A stretch of 40,959 nucleotides of DNA from Oscillospiraceae bacterium (lineage in GTDB: Bacteria > Bacillota > Clostridia > Oscillospirales > Ruminococcaceae). The DNA is taken from the NCBI GenBank assembly GCA_029007315.1, contig JAQXHO010000052.1, forward strand, positions 1 to 40,959, in the 5' to 3' direction. Below the pieces are notes generated by a model. It did not search any database. It was not told the origin of the DNA and worked only from the letters and a program-made list of their open reading frames with translations. Of this stretch, positions 1 through 7,378 are shown one piece after another. Position 1 is the first letter of the stretch; every line of letters begins with the position of its first letter. The translations under genes were made by a program, and so were the position numbers.

Positions 1-527
1 TCAATGACTTCCTCTGGCGCTTCTATCATCTGTCTGTAGTCGGAGGTTATGTAAGGCTCGCATTCTGCCGCATTTATGCAGAGAGTGTCAACTGTCTGCT
101 TTGGTGAAAGCTTCACATGGGCAGGAAAACTTGCGCCGCCCATACCCACAAGACCGCTTTCACGGACAGCCTTTAAAAAGCTTTCCTTATCCGTAACCTC
201 AGGAGGCTTTACATCAGGACATACAGTCTGCTCGCCGTCTGTCTGTATCTCAACCATTTTGCACATTCTGCCGTTTGACATACGGTAATCGGCAATGGCT
301 GTTACCTTGCCCGAAACGCTGCTGTGAATAGGCGCTGACATAAAAGCGTCGGTATCACCTATCTTCTGCCCTACTGTAACGCTGTCACCTTTTTTTACAA
401 TGGGACTGCATGGTGCGCCTATGTGCATACTCATGGGAATGCGTACCTTTTCAGGCAAAGGCAGTTTTATGCTGCGGGAATTTTCAGTATTCTTGCAGTG
501 ACTGAGCTTTATTCCGCCAAGTTTCAT
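1..527 (-). CDS. rnfC: RnfC, electron transport complex subunit C (partial, N-terminal part)
   Basis: The minus-strand frame opens at ATG 527 and runs off the window edge, giving the first 175 or so residues of a protein usually of about 440. It starts MKLGGIKLSH and contains a biotinyl/lipoyl-like segment, the glycine-rich GLVGMGGASFPAHVKL stretch of the NADH/flavin-binding domain, and an INAAECEPY motif. These are typical of RnfC, the NADH-side subunit of the membrane-bound ferredoxin:NAD+ oxidoreductase. Its start overlaps the stop of the upstream apbE gene by 4 bp (ATGA), so the two are translationally coupled. The ferredoxin-cluster domain lies outside the window. Confidence 0.93.
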   Translation of the reverse strand, partial: MKLGGIKLSHCKNTENSRSIKLPLPEKVRIPMSMHIGAPCSPIVKKGDSVTVGQKIGDTDAFMSAPIHSSVSGKVTAIADYRMSNGRMCKMVEIQTDGEQTVCPDVKPPEVTDKESFLKAVRESGLVGMGGASFPAHVKLSPKQTVDTLCINAAECEPYITSDYRQMIEAPEEVI

Positions 528-1519
528 TTCTCTTTACCTCCTGTTTTGCTCTCCGTAAAGTCAAGTCCGGGACTGACATAGATATTTCCACTTATATCAG
601 CTGCCACTATCTTGTATTCATCTGACCGGAGATGTTTTTCTATATTCTCTGTGCCTTCCATAAATATCATGGTGGACAGATAGTCAGACATTATGCCGCT
701 CTGACAGAATACCGTCACCGCCGCAAGGTCAGTTTCTATGGGGTATCCTGTCTTTGTGTCAAGTATATGGGAATATGTATTCCCATTTTCATCTGTGAAG
801 TATCTTTCATAGCTGCCGGAAGATGATACAAAGCAGCTTTCCGTTTCTGCTGTTCCCAGAATTTCGTTATCTCCTGCACCTCTGACAGCTATTCTGAAGG
901 GCTCGCCCTTATCCTTTTCGCCGTAAAGAAGCATTGATGAAGTCATGGAAACCACACCGTAAGACGTATCTGTTTCCCGAAGCTTGTCTTTGACCCTGTC
1001 AAGGGCATAGCCCTTTGCAACTGCACCAAGGTCAAGTTTCGTTCCTTCATCAAGATATATACGGTCATTTTCAGTGTGAATATGCTCCCGTCCTATAGTT
1101 CCAAGAGCCTTCTGAATCTCCCTTTCTTCCGGAACATGAGGATTATCACCTGTAATATCCCACAGCCTTGTAAGGCTGCCTGCTGTTATATCAACTTTTC
1201 CGCTGAATTTCTCCTGTAAGGAGATGCTTTCAAGAATAAGCCTGCCTGTTTCAGTATAAGTATCAAGGCTTTCTCCATTGTTCAGACGTGAAATATCACT
1301 TTTTTCCTGGAAGCTGTCAAAACTGCTGTTCAGCTCCTGAAAAAGCTCTGCAATGCTCTCTGTATTATGGCTGTCAAGGGATATTGTGCAGTATGTATCC
1401 ATAACAAAAATTCCCTTTTCGGAAATATCAGCTTTGTTTTCTGACAATAAAAAAGAAACGGCAATGACAGCCGCAATTGCCGCAGCAGCCGGCAGCATTA
1501 AAAATTTTTTTTGAAACAT
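524..1519 (-). CDS. apbE: FAD:protein FMN transferase (ApbE family)
   Basis: ApbE enzymes attach FMN covalently to threonines of Rnf/Nqr subunits, which fits the position directly upstream of rnfC. Visible motifs are VMDTYCTIS near the N-terminus, LDLGAVAKGYALD in the middle and HILDTKTGYPIE near the C-terminus. The open frame reaches back to 1618, but I place the start at ATG 1519 (MFQKKF), which gives 331 residues. A purine-rich AAAAGGG lies upstream and a single hydrophobic anchor (about residues 8-25) follows at once. No lipobox cysteine is seen. The extra 33 codons upstream are AT-rich and unlike the family. This is probably the first gene of an rnf operon reading leftwards. Confidence 0.93.
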   Translation of the reverse strand: MFQKKFLMLPAAAAIAAVIAVSFLLSENKADISEKGIFVMDTYCTISLDSHNTESIAELFQELNSSFDSFQEKSDISRLNNGESLDTYTETGRLILESISLQEKFSGKVDITAGSLTRLWDITGDNPHVPEEREIQKALGTIGREHIHTENDRIYLDEGTKLDLGAVAKGYALDRVKDKLRETDTSYGVVSMTSSMLLYGEKDKGEPFRIAVRGAGDNEILGTAETESCFVSSSGSYERYFTDENGNTYSHILDTKTGYPIETDLAAVTVFCQSGIMSDYLSTMIFMEGTENIEKHLRSDEYKIVAADISGNIYVSPGLDFTESKTGGKEK

Positions 1520-1618
1520 CACAAAAAGCCCTTTTCTTTTTTGTGTAAAAATGATATTATAATAGGTAGTTGAAAATACTGATAAATAACATCTGTATTC
1601 AGGATCCATTACACCCAT

Positions 1619-1712
1619 AATATAATATACTTATATTATAATATATTACCATGAAAAAGTAAACAGTGAAAAAAAGGTATTTTTTTAACATTATAAAAAG
1701 GAGAATGTATAT
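1619..1712. promoter_or_regulatory. AT-rich divergent promoter region
   Basis: This is the short spacer between the divergent apbE and phosphatase genes. It is nearly pure A+T with several TATAAT-like hexamers on both strands. On the minus strand, within the apbE leader, TATAAT lies near 1560. No single -35/-10 pair stands out, so exact promoters are not assigned. Confidence 0.4.
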
Positions 1713-2330
1713 ATGAACGGTTATCATCTCAGCCTTATCCGCCACGGCAGAACAGAGGCAAACGACAAAGGCATTTACATCGGAAGAACAGATTATCCCC
1801 TGTCTGAAAAAGGCATTGCAGAGCTTTATGAAAAAATGGATACCTATGTTTATCCCGGCGTTGCAAAGGTATATTCAAGTCCCCTGTGCAGATGCACGGA
1901 AACTGCGGAGATACTTTTTTCCGACAGGGATATTGACTGCGTAGATAATCTCATTGAAATGAATTTCGGAAAATTTGACGGAAAGTCAGTAGATGAGCTG
2001 GTAGACCTGCCGGAATTTAAGGAATGGCTTCACGGCGGCACAGAATGCGCACCGCCGGAGGGTGAAAGCGTGGCAGATGTTCAGCTGAGAATATTCAAGG
2101 CACTTGTGTACATTATCCAGGATATGATGGAAAACGATCTCAGACATTGCGCTGTCGTGACTCACGGCGGAATAATCACAAGCATGATATCAGGCTTCGG
2201 CGTTCCGAAGGTAGACCCCGGTGAACTGAGAGCAGAATTCGGCGAAGGCTATGATATCCACATTACAGCCGCACTGTGGCAGAGAAGCGGTGCTTTTGAA
2301 CTGCTGGGCATGACGCCATACCAGGCATAA
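1713..2330 (+). CDS. Histidine phosphatase family protein
   Basis: A 205-residue protein of the phosphoglycerate mutase/CobC branch. The N-terminal LIRHGRTEAN carries the phospho-accepting histidine, and VVTHGGIIT near residue 150 carries the second catalytic histidine. The motif EMNFGKFDG is also typical. The substrate cannot be told from sequence; CobC-like alpha-ribazole phosphatases and broad sugar-phosphate phosphatases share these motifs, and no cobalamin genes are nearby. The ribosome binding site AAAAAGGAGA lies about 9 nt before ATG. It is followed after 45 bp by a membrane protein gene on the same strand, probably in one operon. Confidence 0.88.
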   Translation: MNGYHLSLIRHGRTEANDKGIYIGRTDYPLSEKGIAELYEKMDTYVYPGVAKVYSSPLCRCTETAEILFSDRDIDCVDNLIEMNFGKFDGKSVDELVDLPEFKEWLHGGTECAPPEGESVADVQLRIFKALVYIIQDMMENDLRHCAVVTHGGIITSMISGFGVPKVDPGELRAEFGEGYDIHITAALWQRSGAFELLGMTPYQA

Positions 2331-2375
2331 AATGTAAATTTACGGGCATACTCCTCTTGTAAAAGGAGGTGCGCC

Positions 2376-3128
2376 ATGAAACAAAAGGCTCTTCAAAGCT
2401 TTGCCGGAAATGCTCTTAAAGGCAGGTGCATGAGTATTTTCATACCCTTGTGTATGCTTTTTCTGATATATTTATCCGGCGGAATTCTTTCCGCCGCCGC
2501 TGTGTGTGCGCTTTTATATGCGGGACTTACACAGCTGAACATTCTGATTTTCTGTGGTGTGAGAAGTCTTCTGAAAATACTGACAGTGCTTGCCACCGTA
2601 AAAAGCCGGTGTGCTGTAATAAGACATTCTGTTATAAGCCTTGCCCTTTCCTGCGGCTATGAGAGGAGAATTTATAAAAGGCTTAGAAGACTTTATTTGC
2701 TGAGGTGGTCTGTACGAACCCTCTGCCGTTTTGTTCTGGCAGCAGTGCTGATAACAGCGGTGTGGCTTCTTGCAGATGAATCACTGCATATTGCAAGCCT
2801 GTACCGGATAATGCTTTCATTCCAGGCAGTGCCTCTTACTGCTCTGATTCTGATTATCCGTTTGCGGCTTGAGATTTCATTTGCAGGTGCGGAGGTACTT
2901 TCTGTAAGATATCCTGACAGAAGCTCATGGAAGAATTTTCGTGATTCCCTTGAAATGCTTCATGGACAGCATTTGTTTGTTGCCGGCATAATTCTTAGAA
3001 ATGCAGGAAGGCTTCTCATGCCATTTTTACTGCCGAAATTTGCAGGAACCCTTGTTTCATATTTTTCGGTGCGATATATTGAATACTGCTATATGGAGAG
3101 ATCTGACAATGAGCGAGCTTATATTTAA
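2376..3128 (+). CDS. Hypothetical polytopic membrane protein
   Basis: A 250-residue protein I do not recognise. Hydrophobic segments lie at about residues 18-45, 45-75, 115-135 and 148-165, with a weaker one near 205-225. The loops between them are rich in arginine (for example YKRLRRLYLLRW), suggesting four or five membrane spans with basic cytoplasmic loops. The start is clear from AAAAGGAGG seven bases before ATG. The 3' end overlaps the pseudouridine synthase gene by 20 bp, so the pair is probably co-translated. No function is assigned. Confidence 0.75.
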   Translation: MKQKALQSFAGNALKGRCMSIFIPLCMLFLIYLSGGILSAAAVCALLYAGLTQLNILIFCGVRSLLKILTVLATVKSRCAVIRHSVISLALSCGYERRIYKRLRRLYLLRWSVRTLCRFVLAAVLITAVWLLADESLHIASLYRIMLSFQAVPLTALILIIRLRLEISFAGAEVLSVRYPDRSSWKNFRDSLEMLHGQHLFVAGIILRNAGRLLMPFLLPKFAGTLVSYFSVRYIEYCYMERSDNERAYI

Positions 3129-3969
3129 AGCTGATATAGAAAGTCCCATGAAACTGGAGGAATTTTTAAGGCGTAATATGCAGGTTTCAAGAAGACTGCT
3201 TGCCAGATGCAAATATCATGGCAGTATAATGCGCAGCGGAGTTCATATCCGCACGTTGGATACAGTCTTTCCCGGAGATGAAATAATACTGACCTGCCCC
3301 GACGCCGGCGGCAAGGTACAGCCAAACCCTTCTCTTGATGTTCCGGTGATTTACAGAAGCGAGCATCTGATTGTGTATAACAAGCCTCCTTTTATGCCCT
3401 GTCATCAATCCCACGGACATTATACGGATACCCTGGCAAATGCCTTTGCAGCTGAATACCCGGATCTGCCCTTCAGATGTATAACCCGTCTTGACAGAAA
3501 TACAAGCGGCGTGTGCATTGCGGCTCTTACGCCCTACGGCGCCGGCTTTATGAAGGACAAAATAAAAAAGAGTTATCTTGCCGTAGCCGCAGGAATAATA
3601 AAAAGCGGCGGCACGGTGGACAAGCCTGTTGCACGTAAGGAAAATTCTGTAATGCTCAGATGCGTAATGGACAGCGGAAAACCTGCCCTTACCCGTTACA
3701 TACCTCTTTTCAGCAATGAAAAATACACCCTTGTAAAGCTTATACCCGAAACGGGACGAACTCATCAGCTGAGGGTTCACATGGCATATATTGGTCATGC
3801 TCTGGCAGGAGATGAACTTTACGGAGAAGAAACTCCCGATATTTCCCGTCATGCCCTTCACTGCGGATATGCTGAATTTACAGAGCCGGGAACAGGAGAA
3901 AGAGTATCTCTGAGCGTTCCAATGCCGGAGGATATGAGAAGGCTGGTTCCCGGTTTTGATGATGAATAA
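3109..3969 (+). CDS. RluA family pseudouridine synthase
   Basis: A 286-residue enzyme that isomerises uridine to pseudouridine in rRNA or tRNA. The catalytic motif TRLDRNTSG is present with the aspartate at residue 129, followed by the C-terminal GRTHQLRVHM signature. The N-terminal about 70 residues resemble an S4-like RNA-binding domain (KLEEFLRRNM, then GDEI). I chose ATG 3109 because GGAGAG sits eight bases upstream and the family sequence begins there; the open frame extends back to 3001 inside the previous gene. Target specificity (RluC, RluD or RluB-like) cannot be decided. Confidence 0.9.
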   Translation: MSELIFKADIESPMKLEEFLRRNMQVSRRLLARCKYHGSIMRSGVHIRTLDTVFPGDEIILTCPDAGGKVQPNPSLDVPVIYRSEHLIVYNKPPFMPCHQSHGHYTDTLANAFAAEYPDLPFRCITRLDRNTSGVCIAALTPYGAGFMKDKIKKSYLAVAAGIIKSGGTVDKPVARKENSVMLRCVMDSGKPALTRYIPLFSNEKYTLVKLIPETGRTHQLRVHMAYIGHALAGDELYGEETPDISRHALHCGYAEFTEPGTGERVSLSVPMPEDMRRLVPGFDDE

Positions 3970-3978
3970 GGCAGACTC

Positions 3979-4007
3979 TTGATTTTGGATCGGCAATATG
4001 GTATAAT
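3979..4007 (+). promoter_or_regulatory. Predicted sigma-A promoter of the glycosyltransferase gene
   Basis: TTGATT and TATAAT are separated by 17 bp. The -10 box ends 8 bp before the left inverted repeat of the MITE-like element, so transcription would start at or within the element edge. Confidence 0.65.
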
Positions 4008-4015
4008 ACAGATAG

Positions 4016-4196
4016 TTAAGGCAATACCGCACAAAGACTGTGCGCAAGATGCGCAGTCAAATTTTTTGTCAGATGAAATAAAAAAACGCAGTGAATACTT
4101 TGTGTATTCACGAGGCTTTTTGTGAAATATGACGGAAAATATGCAAGCAGATTGCGTGCAGAGCCGTCAGGCGTGCTTTGTGCGGTGTTGCCTTAA
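4016..4196. mobile_element. MITE-like element with 21-bp terminal inverted repeats
   Basis: The 181-bp segment is bounded by inverted repeats at 4016-4036 and 4176-4196 that match at 20 of 21 positions. The ends read TTAAGGCAA inwards. There is no coding capacity. An internal perfect 8-bp hairpin with a 5-nt loop lies at 4091-4111. A shortened relative sits at 16518-16577, which supports a dispersed family. The TA-flanked ends resemble those moved by Tc1/mariner-type transposases, but no transposase is present, so the mobiliser is unknown. Confidence 0.75.
4091..4111 (+). repeat. Hairpin inside the MITE-like element
   Basis: GTGAATAC and GTATTCAC form a perfect 8-bp stem around a 5-nt loop. 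It would be transcribed in the 5' UTR of the glycosyltransferase. Confidence 0.6.
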
Positions 4197-4220
4197 TAAT
4201 ACAGGAAAGGAGCTGTGGCT

Positions 4221-5423
4221 GTGAAACGTGTTCTTGTGCTTTCGGACAATGCGTCACTGCAGGATCTTAACAACCGATCAAATCTCAATATTCTTATCAG
4301 CATGGACTGTGAGATACATATAGGCTGCAATTTTCTTTACGGGAATACAACATCTCCGGAGCGTGTATATGCCTTCAGAGATGAACTTGAAGCGGCAGGG
4401 ATAGTGTGTCATCAGCTGAGCTTTGTTCCCTCTGAAAATCCTCTTGCAAAGCAGTCGAAGGCCGCCGCAGAGCTGGAAGGAATCATTAAGGAATATGAGT
4501 TTGATCTCATACACTGCCTTACCCTTTCAAGTCTTCAGTGTGCAGGACCTGCCGCTAAAGCTCAGAAAATACCTGTTATCTGCACGTCCTACGGTTTCCC
4601 GGTGCATAAGGGAGTGTCTTTTCTGAAAAAGGCGGCACTTCTTCCAAAAATGAAAAAAGCGTCTGAATACGCAGACGTAATGATATGCTGCAATAAAGAG
4701 GACTGCCTTCTTGCGGAAAAAAAGCTGTCTGCAAAGCATACAATCCGTATTCCGGGAACAGGACTTGACCCTTATCGTTTCCGTGCGCCTGCTGAAGACC
4801 GATTCAGAATGCGTGACCTTATGGAAATACCCCAGAATTCCGTGGCAATAATCACAGTAGGGCCTCTTACAGCGGAAAAGAATCATGCTGTGGTCTTAAA
4901 GGCAATATCCCATCTGAGAATGCTTGAACTGCACTATGTGATATGCGGTGCAGGGCCTAAAGCAGATTCTCTTTACAAGCTTACACAGAAGCTTCACCTT
5001 GAGGACAGAGTGCATTTTGCGAAAAACCGTGATGATATTGTAAATATGCTTCATGCCTGCGATATATTCTGCCTGCCGTCGAAGGAGGAGGGAATAGGCA
5101 TGGCTGCCCTTGAAGCCATGGAAGCGGGTCTGCCTCTTGTTACCTCAAACGTTCAGGGAATAGCCGACTTCATGGAGGACGGCGTTACAGGCTTCAGCTT
5201 TGATCCGGATGATGTAATGGGCTTTGTGGCAGGAATAGAAGCTCTCACAGAGGATAAGGGACTGAGGAAGCATATAGGCGAACACAACCGCTATGCAGTG
5301 GAGCCTTTTTACCGTGGGAATGTGGAATACATTATGAAGCAGGTTTATGAAATACAGCTGGAATACAGCGAAAAAACAGAAAAGAAAACCCGAAAGCAGA
5401 AAAAAACTGCCCGAAAGGCGTGA
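4221..5423 (+). CDS. Glycosyltransferase, GT4-like
   Basis: A protein of about 400 residues with the two-Rossmann GT-B layout. The N-terminal half is the acceptor side. The C-terminal half has VGPLTAEKNH, VICGAGPKADSL and the nucleotide-sugar-binding segment EEGIGMAALEAMEAG, the E-x7-E signature of GT4 enzymes. The C-terminal tail is lysine-rich (KKTRKQKKTARKA). AAAGGAG at 4206-4212 best fits the GTG at 4221, although GTG 4215 is possible. The sugar donor and acceptor are unknown. It is monocistronic, ending in a clear terminator, with a MITE-like element in its leader. Confidence 0.88.
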   Translation: MKRVLVLSDNASLQDLNNRSNLNILISMDCEIHIGCNFLYGNTTSPERVYAFRDELEAAGIVCHQLSFVPSENPLAKQSKAAAELEGIIKEYEFDLIHCLTLSSLQCAGPAAKAQKIPVICTSYGFPVHKGVSFLKKAALLPKMKKASEYADVMICCNKEDCLLAEKKLSAKHTIRIPGTGLDPYRFRAPAEDRFRMRDLMEIPQNSVAIITVGPLTAEKNHAVVLKAISHLRMLELHYVICGAGPKADSLYKLTQKLHLEDRVHFAKNRDDIVNMLHACDIFCLPSKEEGIGMAALEAMEAGLPLVTSNVQGIADFMEDGVTGFSFDPDDVMGFVAGIEALTEDKGLRKHIGEHNRYAVEPFYRGNVEYIMKQVYEIQLEYSEKTEKKTRKQKKTARKA

Positions 5424-5440
5424 GATACGTCTTTCGGCAG
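5407..5440 (+). repeat. Hairpin across the glycosyltransferase stop codon
   Basis: CTGCCCGAAAG pairs with CTTTCGGCAG with one bulged base. It spans the end of the gene and precedes the main terminator by 10 bp. Confidence 0.5.
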
Positions 5441-5450
5441 ATATGAAAAA

Positions 5451-5479
5451 AACGACAGCTGAAAAGCTGCCGTTTTTTT
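5451..5479 (+). terminator. Rho-independent terminator of the glycosyltransferase gene
   Basis: AACGACAGCT and AGCTGCCGTT pair with one mismatch around a GAAA loop and are followed by seven T residues. Confidence 0.85.
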
Positions 5480-5809
5480 CAATATATTTTTATTTGAAAG
5501 GGTGGAATATGTCTTGATTTTGTTCATGGCAGCAATACGCCCCGGGGTAGAGGCGCAGCTGCTATGATATAGGGATTATTGGGGATTGCTTTTACACTGG
5601 GGTAAATGTAAAAGCACTTTAGAGGATGTTATATGCTCTCTTTCTCAAGAGCACGTTTATATTATACCCATGGTATGTGTAAGTATTGTGATATAAGACT
5701 GAAAAGCTATTGAAAAGCAAAACATAAATTTATGTGCATAAAAAGCAGGCAGACGGCAATAATAATGGCAAGCCGGTTTTGCCGGCATATATGAAAGGAA
5801 GTAATTATC
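5480..5809 (+). other. Gene-free stretch with possible structured RNA
   Basis: This 330-bp stretch has no plausible gene. It contains a G-rich patch at 5541-5555 (ccccggggtagaggcgc), a perfect 9-bp hairpin GCTTTTACA/TGTAAAAGC at 5587-5615, a UGCUCU/AGAGCA hairpin near 5634-5653 and a GCCGG/CCGGC hairpin near 5771-5785 just before the next ribosome binding site. It may be the long leader of the DUF1540 gene or a separate small RNA. I could not match it to a known riboswitch. Confidence 0.35.
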
Positions 5810-6007
5810 ATGGAAACACGTAAGAATCCCTGCATCAAGTGTACAGTAAGCCAGTGTCAGCATAACATGGTATCAGAAAATTACTGTGTACTTGACAGCG
5901 TTCGTATTGGTTCACACGAAAAGAATCCTACAGTACCGGAATGCACCGACTGCGAGAGCTTTGTGAAGCGTTCAGGTGCCTGCGGCAGTGAAGGCTGCAA
6001 GTTCTAA
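5810..6007 (+). CDS. DUF1540 domain-containing protein
   Basis: A 65-residue protein with eight cysteines (8, 11, 16, 26, 45, 48, 58, 63). The pattern CxxC...C..N near the N-terminus and YC...CTDCESF in the middle matches the DUF1540 family of small clostridial proteins, likely metal binding. Function is unknown. GAAAGGAAG lies about 8 nt before ATG. It is a single-gene unit ending at a strong terminator and preceded by an unusually long non-coding leader. Confidence 0.85.
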   Translation: METRKNPCIKCTVSQCQHNMVSENYCVLDSVRIGSHEKNPTVPECTDCESFVKRSGACGSEGCKF

Positions 6008-6020
6008 GCTTCTGAAAGCT

Positions 6021-6056
6021 GAACCCGAAGGCTGAAAGGTCTTCGGGTTCTTTTTA
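6021..6056 (+). terminator. Terminator after the DUF1540 gene
   Basis: GAACCCGAAG (6021-6030) and CTTCGGGTTC (6041-6050) form a perfect 10-bp stem, followed by TTTTT. Confidence 0.92.
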
Positions 6057-6145
6057 AATTTGTTGAAAATATACAAACAGACTATGCTGAAATATACCAA
6101 AACGGAAAAATCGGTAACATTTTAGAAAAAACTGCGGTAAAGCAC

Positions 6146-6174
6146 TTGTATAATAAAGTGAAATAGGGTATAAT
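6146..6174 (+). promoter_or_regulatory. Predicted promoter of ireB
   Basis: TTGTAT and TATAAT are separated by 17 bp. The -10 box lies 34 bp before the ireB start. Confidence 0.75.
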
Positions 6175-6208
6175 AGGAGTATGAAAATTTTTAAGGAGGC
6201 GGATACTG

Positions 6209-6454
6209 ATGTATGACAAGACCATGACCTTTTCGGTCAACGATGAAAAAGAAATTGAGATGAAGAGGAACCTGACTATCGTTTATGATGCCCTGGTTCA
6301 GAAAGGATATAATCCTGTGAATCAGATCGTTGGTTATATTCTGTCTGAGGACCCGACATACATAACCACGTATAACAACGCAAGAAGCATTATCCGTCAC
6401 ATTGACAGAGATGAGCTTTTGCAGGTTCTGGTAAAGGCTTATATAAGCGAATGA
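6209..6454 (+). CDS. ireB: IreB family regulatory phosphoprotein
   Basis: An 81-residue protein matching the UPF0297/IreB family over its full usual length. It has the N-terminal TMTFSVNDEKE segment with phosphorylatable threonines and the conserved middle GYNPVNQIVGYILSEDPTYI. In Enterococcus, IreB is a substrate of the Ser/Thr kinase IreK and affects cell-wall stress and cephalosporin resistance. AAGGAGG sits about 9 nt before ATG. In many Firmicutes it is followed by the ruvX homologue; here a deacetylase follows after a terminator-like hairpin. Confidence 0.95.
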   Translation: MYDKTMTFSVNDEKEIEMKRNLTIVYDALVQKGYNPVNQIVGYILSEDPTYITTYNNARSIIRHIDRDELLQVLVKAYISE

Positions 6455-6461
6455 TATCTCG

Positions 6462-6492
6462 GCACCGACGCATTATATGCATCGGTGCTTTT
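6462..6492 (+). terminator. Terminator after ireB
   Basis: GCACCGACGCA and TGCATCGGTGC pair with one mismatch around a 5-nt loop, followed by TTTT. It lies between ireB and the deacetylase start at 6583. Confidence 0.8.
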
Positions 6493-6582
6493 CTGTATTG
6501 TGTGAAAAAATTCCTTGAATGCAAAGCCGTAAGCGGGGCATACTTTTCTTGCGGAGGAATCCGCAGAAGGAGCAGCAGGGTT

Positions 6583-7332
6583 ATGACAAAAGGACGAATC
6601 AAAGCAGCAGCGGCAGCGATTATTACTGCGGCAATGCTCTCAGGGTATGTGCCGGCAGTTTATGCCGATAATACTGCCATAGGATACGGACAGGGTACGG
6701 CAGCGGACAGTTCAAACTGTCCCGTTGACGCAGTATCATTTGACCAGAATTACAGGAAGTATAACGCCTATGCCACTACGCCGGACAGACAGAGGATAAT
6801 AATAACCTTTGACCAGGGCTATGAAAACGGATATACGGCGGATATACTGGACACACTAAAGGAAAAGAACGTTAAAGCAATATTTTTTCTGACAGGAGAT
6901 TACGCAAAGAAGGAACAGGAGCTTGTAAAGCGAATGATCTGCGAGGGTCATGTTCTGGGAAATCACGGCATGACTCACGCCAGCCTTCCGAAGCTGAGTG
7001 AAGAGGAAGCAAGGCAGGAGATATCATCACTTCATGATTATGTGCAGGACACATATGGTTATGAAATGCAGTATTTCCGTTTTCCATGCGGAGAATATTC
7101 AGAGGACAGACTTCAGACTGTATGCTCCCTGGGATATAAGACATTATTCTGGAGCTATGCCTATGTAGACTGGAAAACGGACGCTCAGCCGGACCCGGCA
7201 GCAGCTCTTGAAAAGCTTCGGGCAAGCGCCCACGGAGGAGAAATTCTGCTTCTCCATTCGGTATCAGAAACTAATGCAGAAATCCTTGGCGACGCTATAG
7301 ACACGTTTAGGAATGCAGGTTTTGTAGTGTAA
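6583..7332 (+). CDS. Polysaccharide deacetylase, PdaA-like (MurNAc de-N-acetylase)
   Basis: A 249-residue secreted or anchored enzyme. An N-terminal signal-like segment (residues 1-28, ending near VYADN) precedes a NodB domain. Motifs are TFDQGYENGY (general-base region), GNHGMTHAS (metal-binding HxxxH), FRFPCGEYSE, FWSYAYVDW and LLLHSVS. The GYENGY and AYVDW segments are those of PdaA, which makes the delta-lactam of spore cortex peptidoglycan. ATG 6583 has AAGGAG 10 nt upstream, whereas the open frame to 6451 would overlap ireB and run through its terminator. The residue after the base aspartate is Gln rather than the Asn usual in PdaA. Confidence 0.87.
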   Translation: MTKGRIKAAAAAIITAAMLSGYVPAVYADNTAIGYGQGTAADSSNCPVDAVSFDQNYRKYNAYATTPDRQRIIITFDQGYENGYTADILDTLKEKNVKAIFFLTGDYAKKEQELVKRMICEGHVLGNHGMTHASLPKLSEEEARQEISSLHDYVQDTYGYEMQYFRFPCGEYSEDRLQTVCSLGYKTLFWSYAYVDWKTDAQPDPAAALEKLRASAHGGEILLLHSVSETNAEILGDAIDTFRNAGFVV

Positions 7333-7338
7333 AAGAAA

Positions 7339-7365
7339 GGCTGCCGCAGTCTGCGGCAGCCTTTT
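7339..7365. terminator. Bidirectional terminator between convergent genes
   Basis: GGCTGCCGCA and TGCGGCAGCC form a perfect 10-bp stem with a 3-nt loop. TTTT follows on the plus strand and TTTCTTTT on the minus strand, so it can serve both the deacetylase and the histidine kinase gene. Confidence 0.9.
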
Positions 7366-7378
7366 ATCAATTTGTGTG

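Noticed and set aside
3187-4047. A 286-codon minus-strand frame opposite the pseudouridine synthase
   Set aside because: It is the antisense shadow of a recognisable gene and continues into the mobile element.
5541-5640. Lysine riboswitch
   Set aside because: Only the 5' block resembles the family; the GCCGAAG core and the pairing pattern were not found, and the downstream gene is not a lysine gene.
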